A DNA stretch of 64,000 nucleotides, taken from NCBI RefSeq assembly GCF_031450785.1, contig NZ_JARTWB010000002.1, positions 558,001 to 622,000 of the forward strand, read 5' to 3'. Under the pieces are notes generated by a model that was not told where the DNA came from, ran no database searches, and worked only from the letters and a program-made list of their open reading frames with translations. Both the position numbers and the translations under genes were made by a program. Of this stretch, positions 1-8,132 are shown piece after piece. Positions within the stretch are counted from its first letter, which is position 1. Each line of letters starts with the position of its first letter. The stretch comes from Caballeronia sp. LZ062. GTDB lineage: Bacteria > Pseudomonadota > Gammaproteobacteria > Burkholderiales > Burkholderiaceae.

Positions 1-221
1 CAGCCGGGCGCGCGGACGCGAATCTTCTGGCCGTCGAGCATCACGACCTGACCTGCGCGGATCTTGCACGTCTTGCGCAGTTCCACTTGGCCGTCGACGG
101 TCACGTCGCCCATCGCGACGCGCGCCTTCGCGGAGCCGCCGCTGTCGGCGAGGCCCATCAGCTTGAGCAGATTGTGGAGTTCGACGTAGTCACCCGTGAG
201 GGTGAATTGAAGCTGCGGCAT
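1..221 (-). CDS. S4-domain RNA-binding protein (partial, 3' end outside window)
   Basis: The reading frame begins MPQLQFTLTG at 221 on the minus strand and runs off the left edge after about 73 codons. It reads as a compact S4 fold: VELHNLLKLMGLADSGG, then AKARVAMGDVTVDGQ and IRAGQVVMLDGQKIRV, the usual S4 loop and strand pattern of YbcJ-like proteins of about 70-80 residues. Such proteins bind structured RNA; the target is unknown. It is divergent from the small exported-protein gene at 515, with about 290 bases between them in which I see no further gene. Family call is by motif; only the C-terminus is missing. Confidence 0.8.
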   Translation of the reverse strand, partial: MPQLQFTLTGDYVELHNLLKLMGLADSGGSAKARVAMGDVTVDGQVELRKTCKIRAGQVVMLDGQKIRVRAPG

Positions 222-514
222 GGCGGACGGGCGTTTGAGCGGCGCAAAGACCACCATGATAAACCAGCGCCCCCGCGACCTACGGGCACGTGCCGTGCTC
301 TATCGAAATCGACCGTCGATTCGTCGGACGAACAAGATGTAGCGAAGTGAAACCGTCGGTAACAATGACTGGTTTCGCGAAACTCGCGCGTCGTCCGGCT
401 GGTCTGTACGTTTGATCGATGCAGCTTCGGTCATCTTCTAAACGACAAGTCGCGTCACCGCGCTCAGGTTTTCCTGAAACGCGTCTGGCCGACACACCCA
501 GAGAGGACAAGCTC

Positions 515-916
515 ATGACTAAGGCTCGAATTCTGATGATCGGTGCAGCTTTCGCCACGCTGGCCGCCACCGGCGCACAGGCGCAAACCGCCCAGCCGAC
601 GGACTCGGCTCCCGGCCAGGCCCCGATGCAGGCGCAGCAGCAAGTGTCGCCGCCGCCGCAGAACGTGGTCGCCCCGGCATCGCCCGATCCGCTGGTTCAA
701 AAGCGCAATGCCGACGCCCAGGCGAACGCCGAATATCGCGCGTCCAAGAAGGCGTCGAAGGCCGAGATGAAGGCTGCCGACAAGCAGGCCAAGCAGCAGT
801 ACAAGGAGCAGGTCCGCAACGCGAAGATCAATCGCAAGGCCGACAAGGCCGCCGCGAAAGACGACCTGAACGCCGCGACCGACCGCACGCCGAAGGATGA
901 AGGCGAGCAGCAATAA
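515..916 (+). CDS. small exported Lys/Ala-rich protein, function unknown
   Basis: 133 residues. The ATG at 515 follows a good ribosome binding site (GAGAGGA, 501-507) and opens a signal peptide: basic MTKAR, a hydrophobic stretch, then a cleavage-like ATGAQAQ near residue 23. The mature part is Pro/Gln-rich up to about residue 65 and then a highly charged Lys/Ala/Asp/Glu segment likely to be helical (RASKKASKAEMKAADKQ). No catalytic motif is visible. The next gene encodes a protein of the same design, so the two may be old duplicates. Periplasmic location is inferred from the signal peptide; I do not recognise a function. Confidence 0.7.
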   Translation: MTKARILMIGAAFATLAATGAQAQTAQPTDSAPGQAPMQAQQQVSPPPQNVVAPASPDPLVQKRNADAQANAEYRASKKASKAEMKAADKQAKQQYKEQVRNAKINRKADKAAAKDDLNAATDRTPKDEGEQQ

Positions 917-998
917 TCGCGTGAACGCCGCGAAGCCTTGATTTGACCGGCTTCGCGGTGCAAGCACAACGACCACAACAAGACCCACGGAGGACGCC

Positions 999-1259
999 AT
1001 GAATCGACGCACCCATGCACTGCTGGCTGCGCTCATCGCGGGCGCACTGACGAGCGTGAGCGCGGCATCGGCTTTCGCGCAGACGACGAGCGACGCGCCG
1101 ACCCACGCCGACAAAAAGGCCGCGAAGAAGCAGGCCGAAGCCGACAAGGACGCCGCCGTCGCGCAGGCGAAGGCGGACAAGAAGAAGACCGAGTCGCAAT
1201 CGGAAGCGAACGAAGCGGCGGCCAAGGCCAATCTGAAGGACGCGAAGAAGGCCGATTGA
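999..1259 (+). CDS. small exported Lys/Ala-rich protein, function unknown
   Basis: 86 residues, with an excellent ribosome binding site (GGAGG, 990-994) before the ATG. Residues 1-28 form a signal peptide (MNRRTHALLAALIAG followed by SAFAQ). The remainder is nearly all Lys, Ala, Asp, Glu and Gln (HADKKAAKKQAEADKDAAV) and is probably one amphipathic helix or coiled coil. It resembles the C-terminal half of the upstream protein and lies 82 bases after it, so co-transcription is likely. No enzymatic motif is visible. Confidence 0.7.
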   Translation: MNRRTHALLAALIAGALTSVSAASAFAQTTSDAPTHADKKAAKKQAEADKDAAVAQAKADKKKTESQSEANEAAAKANLKDAKKAD

Positions 1260-1332
1260 GGTCGATTAAGGTCGATCAGGCGCGTCCTGGTAAGCCGCGG
1301 CCGTCGACCGAAAGACGTGCCGCGGCAAAGAC

Positions 1333-1361
1333 TTGCGTGCGCGGGTTGTATGGATATACAG
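1333..1361 (+). promoter_or_regulatory. sigma70-like promoter overlapped by a LexA-like box
   Basis: TTGCGT (1333-1338) and TATACA (1355-1360), separated by 16 bases, form a plausible sigma70 promoter. Lying over its -10 element is TTGT-N8-ACAG (1346-1361), one base from the proteobacterial LexA consensus CTGT-N8-ACAG. This suggests SOS control of the helicase gene that follows. It also implies that the translation start is downstream of about 1367. Confidence 0.55.
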
Positions 1362-1394
1362 TATGCGTCACTTCTTCGACGCCCGCTTTTCTCT

Positions 1395-3518
1395 GTGCTG
1401 ACCCTTCCGGACGACACCGCCACCGCCGACGCCTCCTCGGAGCAAGTCGCCGCTTATCTTGCCAAGCTCAACGATGCGCAGCGCCGGGCGGTCGAATTCG
1501 GCGTCGACGCGCCGGGGCGCTGCGCCGGTCCATTGCTCGTGATCGCAGGCGCAGGGTCCGGCAAGACGAACACGCTCGCGCACCGCGTCGCGCATCTGCT
1601 GGTGAAGGGCGCCGATCCGCATCGCATTCTGCTGCTGACGTTTTCGCGCCGCGCGGCGCTCGAAATGACGCGTCGCGTGACGCGCATCGCGACGAACGCG
1701 CTCGGCAACAAGAGCGCCATCGCGCAGGGGCTCACGTGGTCCGGCACGTTTCACGGCATCGGCGCGCGGCTCTTGCGCGATTACGCCGATCTCGTCGGCC
1801 TCGCGCCGTCGTTCACCATCAACGACCGCGAAGACTCCGCCGACCTGATGAATCTCGTGCGGCACGAACTCGGGCTCTCGGCCAAAGAGAAGCGGTTCCC
1901 GGCCAAGTCCACGTGCTTTGCCATCTACTCGCGCGTGGTGAACACGGGCGCGTCGCTCGCAACCGTGCTCGACCAGTCGTACCCGTGGTGCCGCGAGTGG
2001 GAAGCGGATCTCAAACGCCTTTTCGCCGCCTACGTGAGCGCGAAGCAGGCGCAAAGCGTCCTGGATTACGACGACCTGTTGCTCTATTGGTCGCACCTCG
2101 CCGCCGAGCCGAGCATCGCGGCCGACTTGTCGAGCCGCTTCGACCACGTGCTCGTGGACGAATATCAGGACACGAACCGCCTGCAAGCCACCATCCTGCT
2201 TGCGATGAAACCGGACGGGCGCGGCCTCACCGTCGTCGGCGACGACGCGCAGTCCATCTATTCGTTTCGCGGCGCGACGGTGCGCAATATCCTCGACTTT
2301 CCGCAGCATTTCGATCCGCCCGCCGCGACCGTCACGCTCGACCGCAACTATCGTTCGACGCAGCCGATCCTGGAAGCGTCGAACGCGGTGATCGGGCTCG
2401 CCGCCGAGCGTTACACGAAGGATCTGTGGACCGACAAGGCATCGGCGCAGAAGCCGCGCGTCGTGTCCGTCGCGGATGAGGCGGACCAGGCACGTTATGT
2501 TGTCGAGAAAGTGCTGGAGGCGCGCGAGGGCGGCATGAAGCTCAAGTCGCAAGCAGTGCTCTTTCGCGCGGCGCATCACAGCGCGACGCTCGAAATCGAA
2601 CTCACGCGGCGCAACATCCCGTTCGTGAAGTTCGGCGGCCTCAAGTTCCTCGATTCCGTGCACGTCAAGGACGTGCTCGCGGTGCTGCGCTGGGCCGAAA
2701 ATCCGCGCGATCGCGTCGCGGGCTTTCGCGTCGCGCAACTGCTGCCGGGCATCGGGCCGGCGATTGCCGGGCGTTTGCTCGATAGCGTCGCGCAGGCCGA
2801 ACGCGCGCCGAATGCGCTCGCGGCGTTCGGCGCACCCGCGCGCGCGAGCGAAGACTGGCCGCGCTTCGTCGCGCTCATGGGCAAGCTGTGCGGCCGCGAA
2901 TCGCCGTGGCCCGCCGAATTCGAGATGATCCGCCGCTGGTACGAGCCGCACCTCGAGCGCAATCACGAAGACGCGGCAATCCGCATCGGCGATGTGTTGC
3001 AGATGGAAAGCATCGCGTCGACGTACCCGACGCGCGAGCGTTTCCTGACCGAACTCACGCTGGACCCGCCCGACGCGACGAGCGACGAATCGGGCGTGCC
3101 GCTCATCGACGAGGATTATCTGATTCTTTCGACCATCCACTCGGCGAAGGGGCAGGAGTGGCGCAACGTGTTCGTGCTGAACGGCGTGGACGGCTGCATT
3201 CCGTCCGACATGGGCACGGGCAGCGACGAGGAAATCGACGAAGAGCGCCGCCTGCTGTATGTGGCGATGACGCGCGCGAAGGAAGACCTGCACATCGTCA
3301 CGCCGCAGCGGTTTTATGTGCACAACCAGACGAATCTCGGCGACCGCCACGTGTGGGCGCAGCGCACACGGTTCATTCCGCCGCATCTGATGCAGCACTT
3401 CGAGGCAGGCGCGTGGCCGCCGGTGCCGGTCGCCGCACCGCCGACCGCTGCGGGGCTTGCTGCGGCGGCGAAAGCGAAGATCGATATCGCCGCGCGTCTG
3501 AAGGGAATGTGGGAGTAG
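1395..3518 (+). CDS. UvrD/Rep-family ATP-dependent DNA helicase
   Basis: Superfamily 1A helicase that moves 3' to 5' on DNA using ATP. From the GTG at 1395 the protein has 707 residues: Q-motif region (LNDAQRRAVE, about 25-34), Walker A AGAGSGKT (51-58), motif Ia (LLLTFSRRAA), Walker B LVDEYQDTNR, motif III VVGDDAQSIYSFRG, motif V STIHSAKGQEW and motif VI LLYVAMTRAKEDL. The frame stays open upstream to a GTG at 1317 and an ATG at 1350, but the promoter and LexA-like box at 1333-1361 would then lie inside the gene, so I prefer 1395 although no strong ribosome binding site precedes it. It is not obviously the main UvrD or Rep; a DNA-repair role is inferred. Confidence 0.85.
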   Translation: MLTLPDDTATADASSEQVAAYLAKLNDAQRRAVEFGVDAPGRCAGPLLVIAGAGSGKTNTLAHRVAHLLVKGADPHRILLLTFSRRAALEMTRRVTRIATNALGNKSAIAQGLTWSGTFHGIGARLLRDYADLVGLAPSFTINDREDSADLMNLVRHELGLSAKEKRFPAKSTCFAIYSRVVNTGASLATVLDQSYPWCREWEADLKRLFAAYVSAKQAQSVLDYDDLLLYWSHLAAEPSIAADLSSRFDHVLVDEYQDTNRLQATILLAMKPDGRGLTVVGDDAQSIYSFRGATVRNILDFPQHFDPPAATVTLDRNYRSTQPILEASNAVIGLAAERYTKDLWTDKASAQKPRVVSVADEADQARYVVEKVLEAREGGMKLKSQAVLFRAAHHSATLEIELTRRNIPFVKFGGLKFLDSVHVKDVLAVLRWAENPRDRVAGFRVAQLLPGIGPAIAGRLLDSVAQAERAPNALAAFGAPARASEDWPRFVALMGKLCGRESPWPAEFEMIRRWYEPHLERNHEDAAIRIGDVLQMESIASTYPTRERFLTELTLDPPDATSDESGVPLIDEDYLILSTIHSAKGQEWRNVFVLNGVDGCIPSDMGTGSDEEIDEERRLLYVAMTRAKEDLHIVTPQRFYVHNQTNLGDRHVWAQRTRFIPPHLMQHFEAGAWPPVPVAAPPTAAGLAAAAKAKIDIAARLKGMWE

Positions 3519-3530
3519 GGTGGCGGCGCT

Positions 3531-4295
3531 TCAGCGCGAGGCGCGCGAAGCGCGCGGTGTGCGCGGCGCGCTGCCGAAGATGCTGCGCAGCCACGCCGCA
3601 AAGCGCGTGAAGCCGTCGTACGGTTCGTCGATGAAAAGCTCCGGCCGCAGCGAGCGCAGATATTCGAGCAGTTGCTGTGCTTCCTGCTTCTGAATCGATC
3701 CGTAGAAGATGCCGAGCCGCAGCAGCGCCCGCAGTTCGCCGAGCTTTTCGCGCGCAGCCGAGCCGACGTTCGTTTCGACTGCGATCTTTGCTTCGAATAC
3801 GCGCTGGCGCAGTGAATCGGCAACACGCCAGGCGGGCGTCTGCATTTTCTGTTCGACTTCGCGGATATCCATCGCCGCGGACTTGATCTGCGAGGCGAGC
3901 ACGTCTACCTGCGATGCATCGCCGTTGGCTTCCGTGACGATGGCCGTCGCCCACTCGCGCGAAGCCTTCACCAGATCTTCGGCGCTCCAGTCCGAGCGGA
4001 TCGCGAACGCGAAACCGTGCTCGGCCGCCTGCCGGATCAGAATTTCGACGACGTCCGGGAACTCCTTGTCGAGCGCGCGCTTGGCCCACGCATACTGGCC
4101 GTGCGTGAGCATGCGCTGCACGGCCTGCTCGGTGAGGGGCGTGTCGTTGTCGAGCAGCTTCGCGCGCAGATAGTCCTCGAACGACGGCGTGATGAACTGC
4201 GGGTCGAGCTTGAGCGACAGACGCAGGAACGCCTCGAAGTCGCGATTCAGCGACGCGATGGTCTCGTCGCGCAACGAAAGGGTGATTTGACGCAT
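3531..4295 (-). CDS. uncharacterised soluble protein
   Basis: 254 residues starting MRQITLSLRDETIAS; the ATG at 4295 is preceded by GGAA in the right place. An in-frame extension to 4370 has poor coding character. There is no signal peptide or transmembrane segment. The sequence is largely helical and charged. About residues 30-130 contain PSFEDYLRAKLLDND and a WSAEDL segment; the second half (IREVEQKMQTPAWRVADSL, then a Leu-rich LGELRALLRLGIFYG) could form a coiled coil. I do not recognise the family. It converges on the helicase gene with 12 bases between the stop codons, so it is probably an independent unit. Confidence 0.65.
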   Translation of the reverse strand: MRQITLSLRDETIASLNRDFEAFLRLSLKLDPQFITPSFEDYLRAKLLDNDTPLTEQAVQRMLTHGQYAWAKRALDKEFPDVVEILIRQAAEHGFAFAIRSDWSAEDLVKASREWATAIVTEANGDASQVDVLASQIKSAAMDIREVEQKMQTPAWRVADSLRQRVFEAKIAVETNVGSAAREKLGELRALLRLGIFYGSIQKQEAQQLLEYLRSLRPELFIDEPYDGFTRFAAWLRSIFGSAPRTPRASRASR

Positions 4296-4436
4296 GTCGG
4301 TTTCCGGTTCCGCGCTCGGCTGGCCCGAGGGCGGGAAGTGCTGTCGGCCCGCCGCGCGGGCGGAGTCCATTCGTTTCAGATAACGGCGGGCCGGCCGGAA
4401 ACTTGAGGGCTCTTGAAAGGCGCCTCGGTTTGGCGT

Positions 4437-4760
4437 TTAGCGCAGCACGACGAGCTGCCAGACGAAGAACACGCCGAGCGACACGGCGATCGTCAGCAGC
4501 GCGCGGCGCGTGAGCGCGCATACGACGATGGCGACCGCCGCCGCGACGAGTTGCGGATTGCGCCACGTCAGTTCGGCGCCGTTGCCGTGCGGCGAAACGG
4601 TCATCGGCACGATGATGGCGGTGAGCACCGTCACCGGCACGAAGCCGAGCGCCGTGCGCACGACGGGTGCGAACGACAGCCGTTCGCCGAGCACGAACAC
4701 GGCCGCCCGAATCAGGTAGGTGACGAGCGCCATGCCGACGATCAGGACCACGTAGTTCAT
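4437..4760 (-). CDS. azlD: AzlD-family small subunit of a branched-chain amino acid exporter
   Basis: 107 residues with four hydrophobic segments. The first (MNYVVLIVGMALVTYLIRA) carries the TYLIR signature typical of AzlD proteins, and FVPVTVLTAIIVP is the usual second segment. AzlD works with the larger AzlC to export branched-chain amino acids or their analogues across the inner membrane. Its ATG overlaps the azlC stop by four bases (4757-4760), a sign of translational coupling. The substrate is not determined by the sequence. Confidence 0.85.
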   Translation of the reverse strand: MNYVVLIVGMALVTYLIRAAVFVLGERLSFAPVVRTALGFVPVTVLTAIIVPMTVSPHGNGAELTWRNPQLVAAAVAIVVCALTRRALLTIAVSLGVFFVWQLVVLR

Positions 4761-5497
4761 TGCGCGCGCTCCTTCGCGTCTTTCATGCGCGGTTTGGGTT
4801 CGATGACCGTCAACAGCAAGCCGACGCCGACGCCCGCGAGCACCGCCGCGAGCAGCCCGAGCTTATACGGCCAGCCTTGCCACGCGAACGACAGCACACC
4901 CGAGGCCAGCGCCGCCGCGACGAAGCGCAGCGCCACGAGTTGCGGCACGATGATCGCGATGAATGTGGCGACCATCGCGAAATCGAGGCCGAGCGATTTC
5001 AGGCCCGGAAACGCGGCGCCGAAGAAAAGCCCGATGAGCGTCCATGCTTGCCAGTTGACATACATCGCGAGGCCGGAACCGAGGAAGTAGTGCGGTCCCG
5101 TCTCGCCCGGCGCGCGCGCCCGATAGTGCGTGTAGGCGACGGCGAACACTTCGTCGGTCAGAAGCCCCGCCAGCGCCCAGCGCCAGCGCGCGGGCAGATG
5201 CGCGACGTAGGGCGCGAGCGTCGCCGAATAGAGCACATGGCGCAGATTGACGACGAAGGTCGTCGCCCAGATGACGGCAAAGCTCGCGTGTCCCGCGATC
5301 ATGCCGACCGCAATGAACTGCGCCGAGCCGGCGAAGACCACGAGCGACATCAGCTGGCCGTGCCAGAGCGCGAGCGGACTGGCCGTGACGAGCGTGCCGA
5401 AGATCACGCCGAAGGGCGCGGCGCCGATCATCATCGGAATGGTGTCGCGTGCGCCGGCGGCGAGTTCCCGCCAGGCGTTGCCGGATGGTGCGTTCAA
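4757..5497 (-). CDS. azlC: AzlC-family branched-chain amino acid exporter, large subunit
   Basis: 246 residues, normal for AzlC. The N-terminal signature GARDTIPMMIGAAPFGVIFG (about 16-35) and the segment FAGSAQFIAVGMI are diagnostic; NLRHVLYSATLAPY is another conserved block. Five to six transmembrane segments are visible. It forms an exporter with the overlapping azlD. An AraC-type regulator lies 78 bases upstream on the same strand and may control the pair; no operator was identified. Confidence 0.88.
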   Translation of the reverse strand: MNAPSGNAWRELAAGARDTIPMMIGAAPFGVIFGTLVTASPLALWHGQLMSLVVFAGSAQFIAVGMIAGHASFAVIWATTFVVNLRHVLYSATLAPYVAHLPARWRWALAGLLTDEVFAVAYTHYRARAPGETGPHYFLGSGLAMYVNWQAWTLIGLFFGAAFPGLKSLGLDFAMVATFIAIIVPQLVALRFVAAALASGVLSFAWQGWPYKLGLLAAVLAGVGVGLLLTVIEPKPRMKDAKERAQ

Positions 5498-5575
5498 GAT
5501 CGTCCTCCTGATGCGTGGAGGATAAGACGGCGTGCGTGCGAAGGCTTGTACGTTCTTGCGGTGGCGCCCCGCCGA

Positions 5576-6412
5576 TCACCGCCAGCGCCCCGGCGCGACC
5601 CCGAACGCCCGCTTGAAATGCCGCGTGAAGTGGCTCTGATCGGTGAACCCGCTGGCCGCCGCGACATGCGCGACGGACGCCCCCGCGCGCAACGCAGGCA
5701 GCGCCCGCGCAATCCGCAACTGATTACGCCACGCATGCGGCGCGAGACCGGTTTCCCGCGTGAAAAGCCGCGCCGCGTGAAAGGTCGAGAGGCCGACCGT
5801 GCGCGCCAGTTCGGCGAGCGTGACGGGTTCGAGCAGATCGTCGGCGAGGCGGGATTTCATCGTGGCGACGCGGACGGCATCGGCGGCGGGCGGCGCGCAC
5901 GACGGGCGTTCCCGCGCATGCCTTGCGAGCAGCGTCATGACGGCATCGACGAGCGCCGTTTCGGCGGCGAGCGGATCGGCGCGCGCGGCATCGCTCGTCA
6001 GGCTTTCCAGCGCCCGATGCGCGCGCAAGAGCCGGCGGGCGAGGTCGTCATCGCGGATGATGTCGGCTGCGAACCAAGGCGACGGGGCGTGCGGCGACAA
6101 TTCGCACGCCAGCCCTTCGACGAACGGCACCGGCAGATAGAACACGCGATAACGCCATCCCGAATCGACGGCCCGTGCGCCCGTATGCACCTCTCCGGGA
6201 TTGATGACCGGCACCGATCCCGCTTCCGCCACATGATGCGCGCCGCGATAGTCGTAGCACTCCGCGCCCGCTTCGATGACAGGCACCGTGTACGCGTCGT
6301 GCCAGTGCGGCGTGAACGCGTGGTCGTAGTACTCGGCCGTGACCATGTCCGCGTCCGGCACGAGCGGCGAGCGCCAGTACCGCGCGGCGTTGCGAAAGCG
6401 TGGTGCGGTCAT
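5576..6412 (-). CDS. AraC-family transcriptional regulator
   Basis: 278 residues. The N-terminal half is a cupin-like sensing domain (ITPHWHDAYTVPVIE-type pattern, reading HAFTPHWHDAYTVP, then GEVHTG). The C-terminal 100 residues hold two helix-turn-helix motifs: VTLAELARTVGLSTFHAARLF and VAHVAAASGFTDQSHFTRHF, ending in the common GVAPGRWR. It would bind DNA in response to a small ligand. It sits just upstream of azlCD on the same strand, so control of that exporter is a reasonable guess, not shown. Confidence 0.88.
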   Translation of the reverse strand: MTAPRFRNAARYWRSPLVPDADMVTAEYYDHAFTPHWHDAYTVPVIEAGAECYDYRGAHHVAEAGSVPVINPGEVHTGARAVDSGWRYRVFYLPVPFVEGLACELSPHAPSPWFAADIIRDDDLARRLLRAHRALESLTSDAARADPLAAETALVDAVMTLLARHARERPSCAPPAADAVRVATMKSRLADDLLEPVTLAELARTVGLSTFHAARLFTRETGLAPHAWRNQLRIARALPALRAGASVAHVAAASGFTDQSHFTRHFKRAFGVAPGRWR

Positions 6413-6566
6413 CGGTAGATGCGCGGGCTTGAGGGCTAATCTCTCAGTCTACCGCTTCATCGTGCGGCGCAAAGCGCGGCGAGTGCATTCCGCGGATGCT
6501 GCCGGATGGCGTCGCCTCGGCCATCGTGCTCACTGCACTTGTGCGGGCCGCGACGACGCGGCTCGC

Positions 6567-7052
6567 TCACTTGACCGGAATCGTCGTGCCTTCGGGCACC
6601 GGCACTGCCGTGACACTGTTCTTCCCGCTGCCGCTCGTGACGCGGTCGCTGTACGTCAGATACACGAGCGTGTTGCGCTTCGTATCGACGATACGCACCA
6701 CATGCAGCGTCTTGAAGATGAACGACATCCGATCCGTGAACACGTCGGTCTTCTGTTTGAGCGGCTGTGCGATCTTGATCGGCGCGACCTGACGGCATGC
6801 GATGGAAGCCTCGGTCGGGTCTTCAGCGATGCCGAGCGTGCCCTTGACGCCGCCCGTGCGCGCCCGCGACACGTAGCACGTCACGCCCGAGACGAGCGGG
6901 TCGTCGTAGGCTTCGACGCTCACGCGGTCCGAGCCGGTCAAGCGGAAGTTGGTGTTGACGCTCGCGATTTCCTCGGCGTGCGCGAGCCTTGCGCCGAAGA
7001 GAAGCAGGAGCGATGCGGTCAAAGCAAACGGTGCGGCGCGTTTCATCGGCAT
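6567..7052 (-). CDS. creA: CreA family protein
   Basis: About 161 residues from the ATG at 7052 (a second ATG lies at 7046). A signal peptide (MKRAAPFALTASLLLLFG, then ARLAHA) is followed by the CreA domain: IASVNTNFRLTGSDRVSVEAY, DDPLVSGVTCYVSRARTGG, EDPTEASIACRQ and VFTDRMSFIFKTLHVVRI. CreA is a conserved periplasmic protein of unknown molecular function, named for its place beside creBC in Escherichia coli; no creBC genes are here. A hairpin with a T-rich tail lies only 8 bases upstream of the start, leaving no room for a separate promoter, so expression probably depends on passing that hairpin. Confidence 0.88.
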   Translation of the reverse strand: MPMKRAAPFALTASLLLLFGARLAHAEEIASVNTNFRLTGSDRVSVEAYDDPLVSGVTCYVSRARTGGVKGTLGIAEDPTEASIACRQVAPIKIAQPLKQKTDVFTDRMSFIFKTLHVVRIVDTKRNTLVYLTYSDRVTSGSGKNSVTAVPVPEGTTIPVK

Positions 7053-7059
7053 CTCACGG

Positions 7060-7097
7060 GGAAAAAGAAAAGGGCGTCGTATTGTAGCGACGCCCTT
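7060..7097 (-). terminator. hairpin with T-rich tail between micro-ORF and creA (terminator or attenuator)
   Basis: AAGGGCGTCG (7070-7079) and CGACGCCCTT (7088-7097) form a perfect 10-bp stem with an 8-base loop. On the minus strand the stem is followed by TTTTCTTTTT, as in intrinsic terminators. It ends the 24-codon gene at 7201-7127 and lies immediately before the creA start. Confidence 0.65.
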
Positions 7098-7126
7098 CGT
7101 TGCTTCCGCTGCGTGCGGTTCCCGCA

Positions 7127-7201
7127 TCAATGGAAAATCAGATAAAGGATCACCAGCACCACGACCGGCACACCGAGCAGCCATCCGAGCAGGTAAGGCA
7201 T
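7127..7201 (-). CDS. 24-residue hydrophobic micro-protein or leader peptide
   Basis: The frame ATG at 7201 to TGA at 7127 encodes MPYLLGWLLGVPVVVLVILYLIFH less nothing: residues 3-23 form one uninterrupted transmembrane segment. It is preceded by a near-perfect Shine-Dalgarno sequence (AAAGGAGGA, ending five bases before the ATG), far stronger than those of neighbouring genes. It is followed after 30 bases by a terminator-like hairpin and then creA. It could be a genuine single-span membrane micro-protein or a leader peptide acting on the hairpin. The sequence alone does not decide. Confidence 0.55.
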   Translation of the reverse strand: MPYLLGWLLGVPVVVLVILYLIFH

Positions 7202-7320
7202 GTCGTCCTCCTTTCGCATTTGTTTTCGACGATTCCAGTATCGCGGAGCGCGAAAGCTCGCGTTAGCAGTGTGTGTCCGAAATGCGTGTAGGCGTTGTCC
7301 TATCGGGTCTTACGGCGGCG

Positions 7321-8091
7321 TTACGGATTCGTCATGCCATCATGGGATACGGCGTCGCGCATTTTCTTTGCCGGCCGGTCGCGATAAAGCGCGCGCACGT
7401 AGTCCAGATGAGCGCCCGCGCAGTCGCGCGCCCGCGCCGGATCGCGCGCCACGATGGCATCGAGCATCGCGCGATGCTGCCCAAGCAGGTCGGCTTCCAC
7501 GGCGTCGTCGTAATCGACGAGGCGATGCGACGTGAGCATCGACTCGCGCATCACTTCGTTCAGTCCGTGCATCACGTGCGTCAGCGCGATGTTGTGCGTC
7601 GCGTCTGCAATGGCGAGATGGAACGCCGCGTCTTTCTCCGCGATGCGCGTGCTTCTCTGCTCGACCGCGGCCTGCAGCGCATCGAAGGCGGCGGCGATGC
7701 GCGCCAGATCGGCATCGGTGGCGCGCTCGGCGGCGTAGGCCGTGGCGAGCGTTTCCAGGCCGTGACGCAGTTCGAGCACGTCGGCGCTCGCGTCGGGCTG
7801 TTGTTCGAGCAGCGCAGCAAGCGGATGCGAGACGAGCGGCGCTGTGACATCCGACACGACGAAACCGCCGCGCCCCGCCGCGCGGATGAATCCGTCCGAT
7901 TCGAGACGAATGAGCGCCTCGCGCAAGGACGGCCGCGACACGTTCAACTGCTCCGCGAGATCGCGCTCGGCGGGCAGGCGCTGGCCGGGCAGCAGCGTGC
8001 CGTTCGAAATGAGCTGGCGAATCTGGCCGGACACGACATCGGAGAGGCGCACGCGGGCGTAGGCGTGAGAGTGGACGGGCTGGAAGGTCAT
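7321..8091 (-). CDS. GntR-family (FadR subfamily) regulator, probably of lactate utilisation
   Basis: 256 residues. The N-terminal winged helix (about 15-80) has RLSDVVSGQIRQLI, GQRLPAERDLAEQLNVSRPS and LREALIRLESDGFI, typical of FadR/LldR/PdhR proteins. The C-terminal FCD domain contains the His-rich FHLAIADATHN and HRAMLDAIVARD segments that bind a metal and organic acid. It is divergent from lutABC, and a palindrome matching the FadR-subfamily operator pattern lies on the lutA promoter. Repression of lutABC relieved by lactate is the likely role, by analogy with LutR and LldR. Confidence 0.88.
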   Translation of the reverse strand: MTFQPVHSHAYARVRLSDVVSGQIRQLISNGTLLPGQRLPAERDLAEQLNVSRPSLREALIRLESDGFIRAAGRGGFVVSDVTAPLVSHPLAALLEQQPDASADVLELRHGLETLATAYAAERATDADLARIAAAFDALQAAVEQRSTRIAEKDAAFHLAIADATHNIALTHVMHGLNEVMRESMLTSHRLVDYDDAVEADLLGQHRAMLDAIVARDPARARDCAGAHLDYVRALYRDRPAKKMRDAVSHDGMTNP

Positions 8092-8132
8092 CGTTCGGTG
8101 CGACGCTGTGCGAGGCTTTGGATTACCCTAGT

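Noticed and set aside
1368..3398. 676-codon minus-strand frame opposite the helicase
   Set aside because: Antisense shadow of a gene with all helicase motifs intact.
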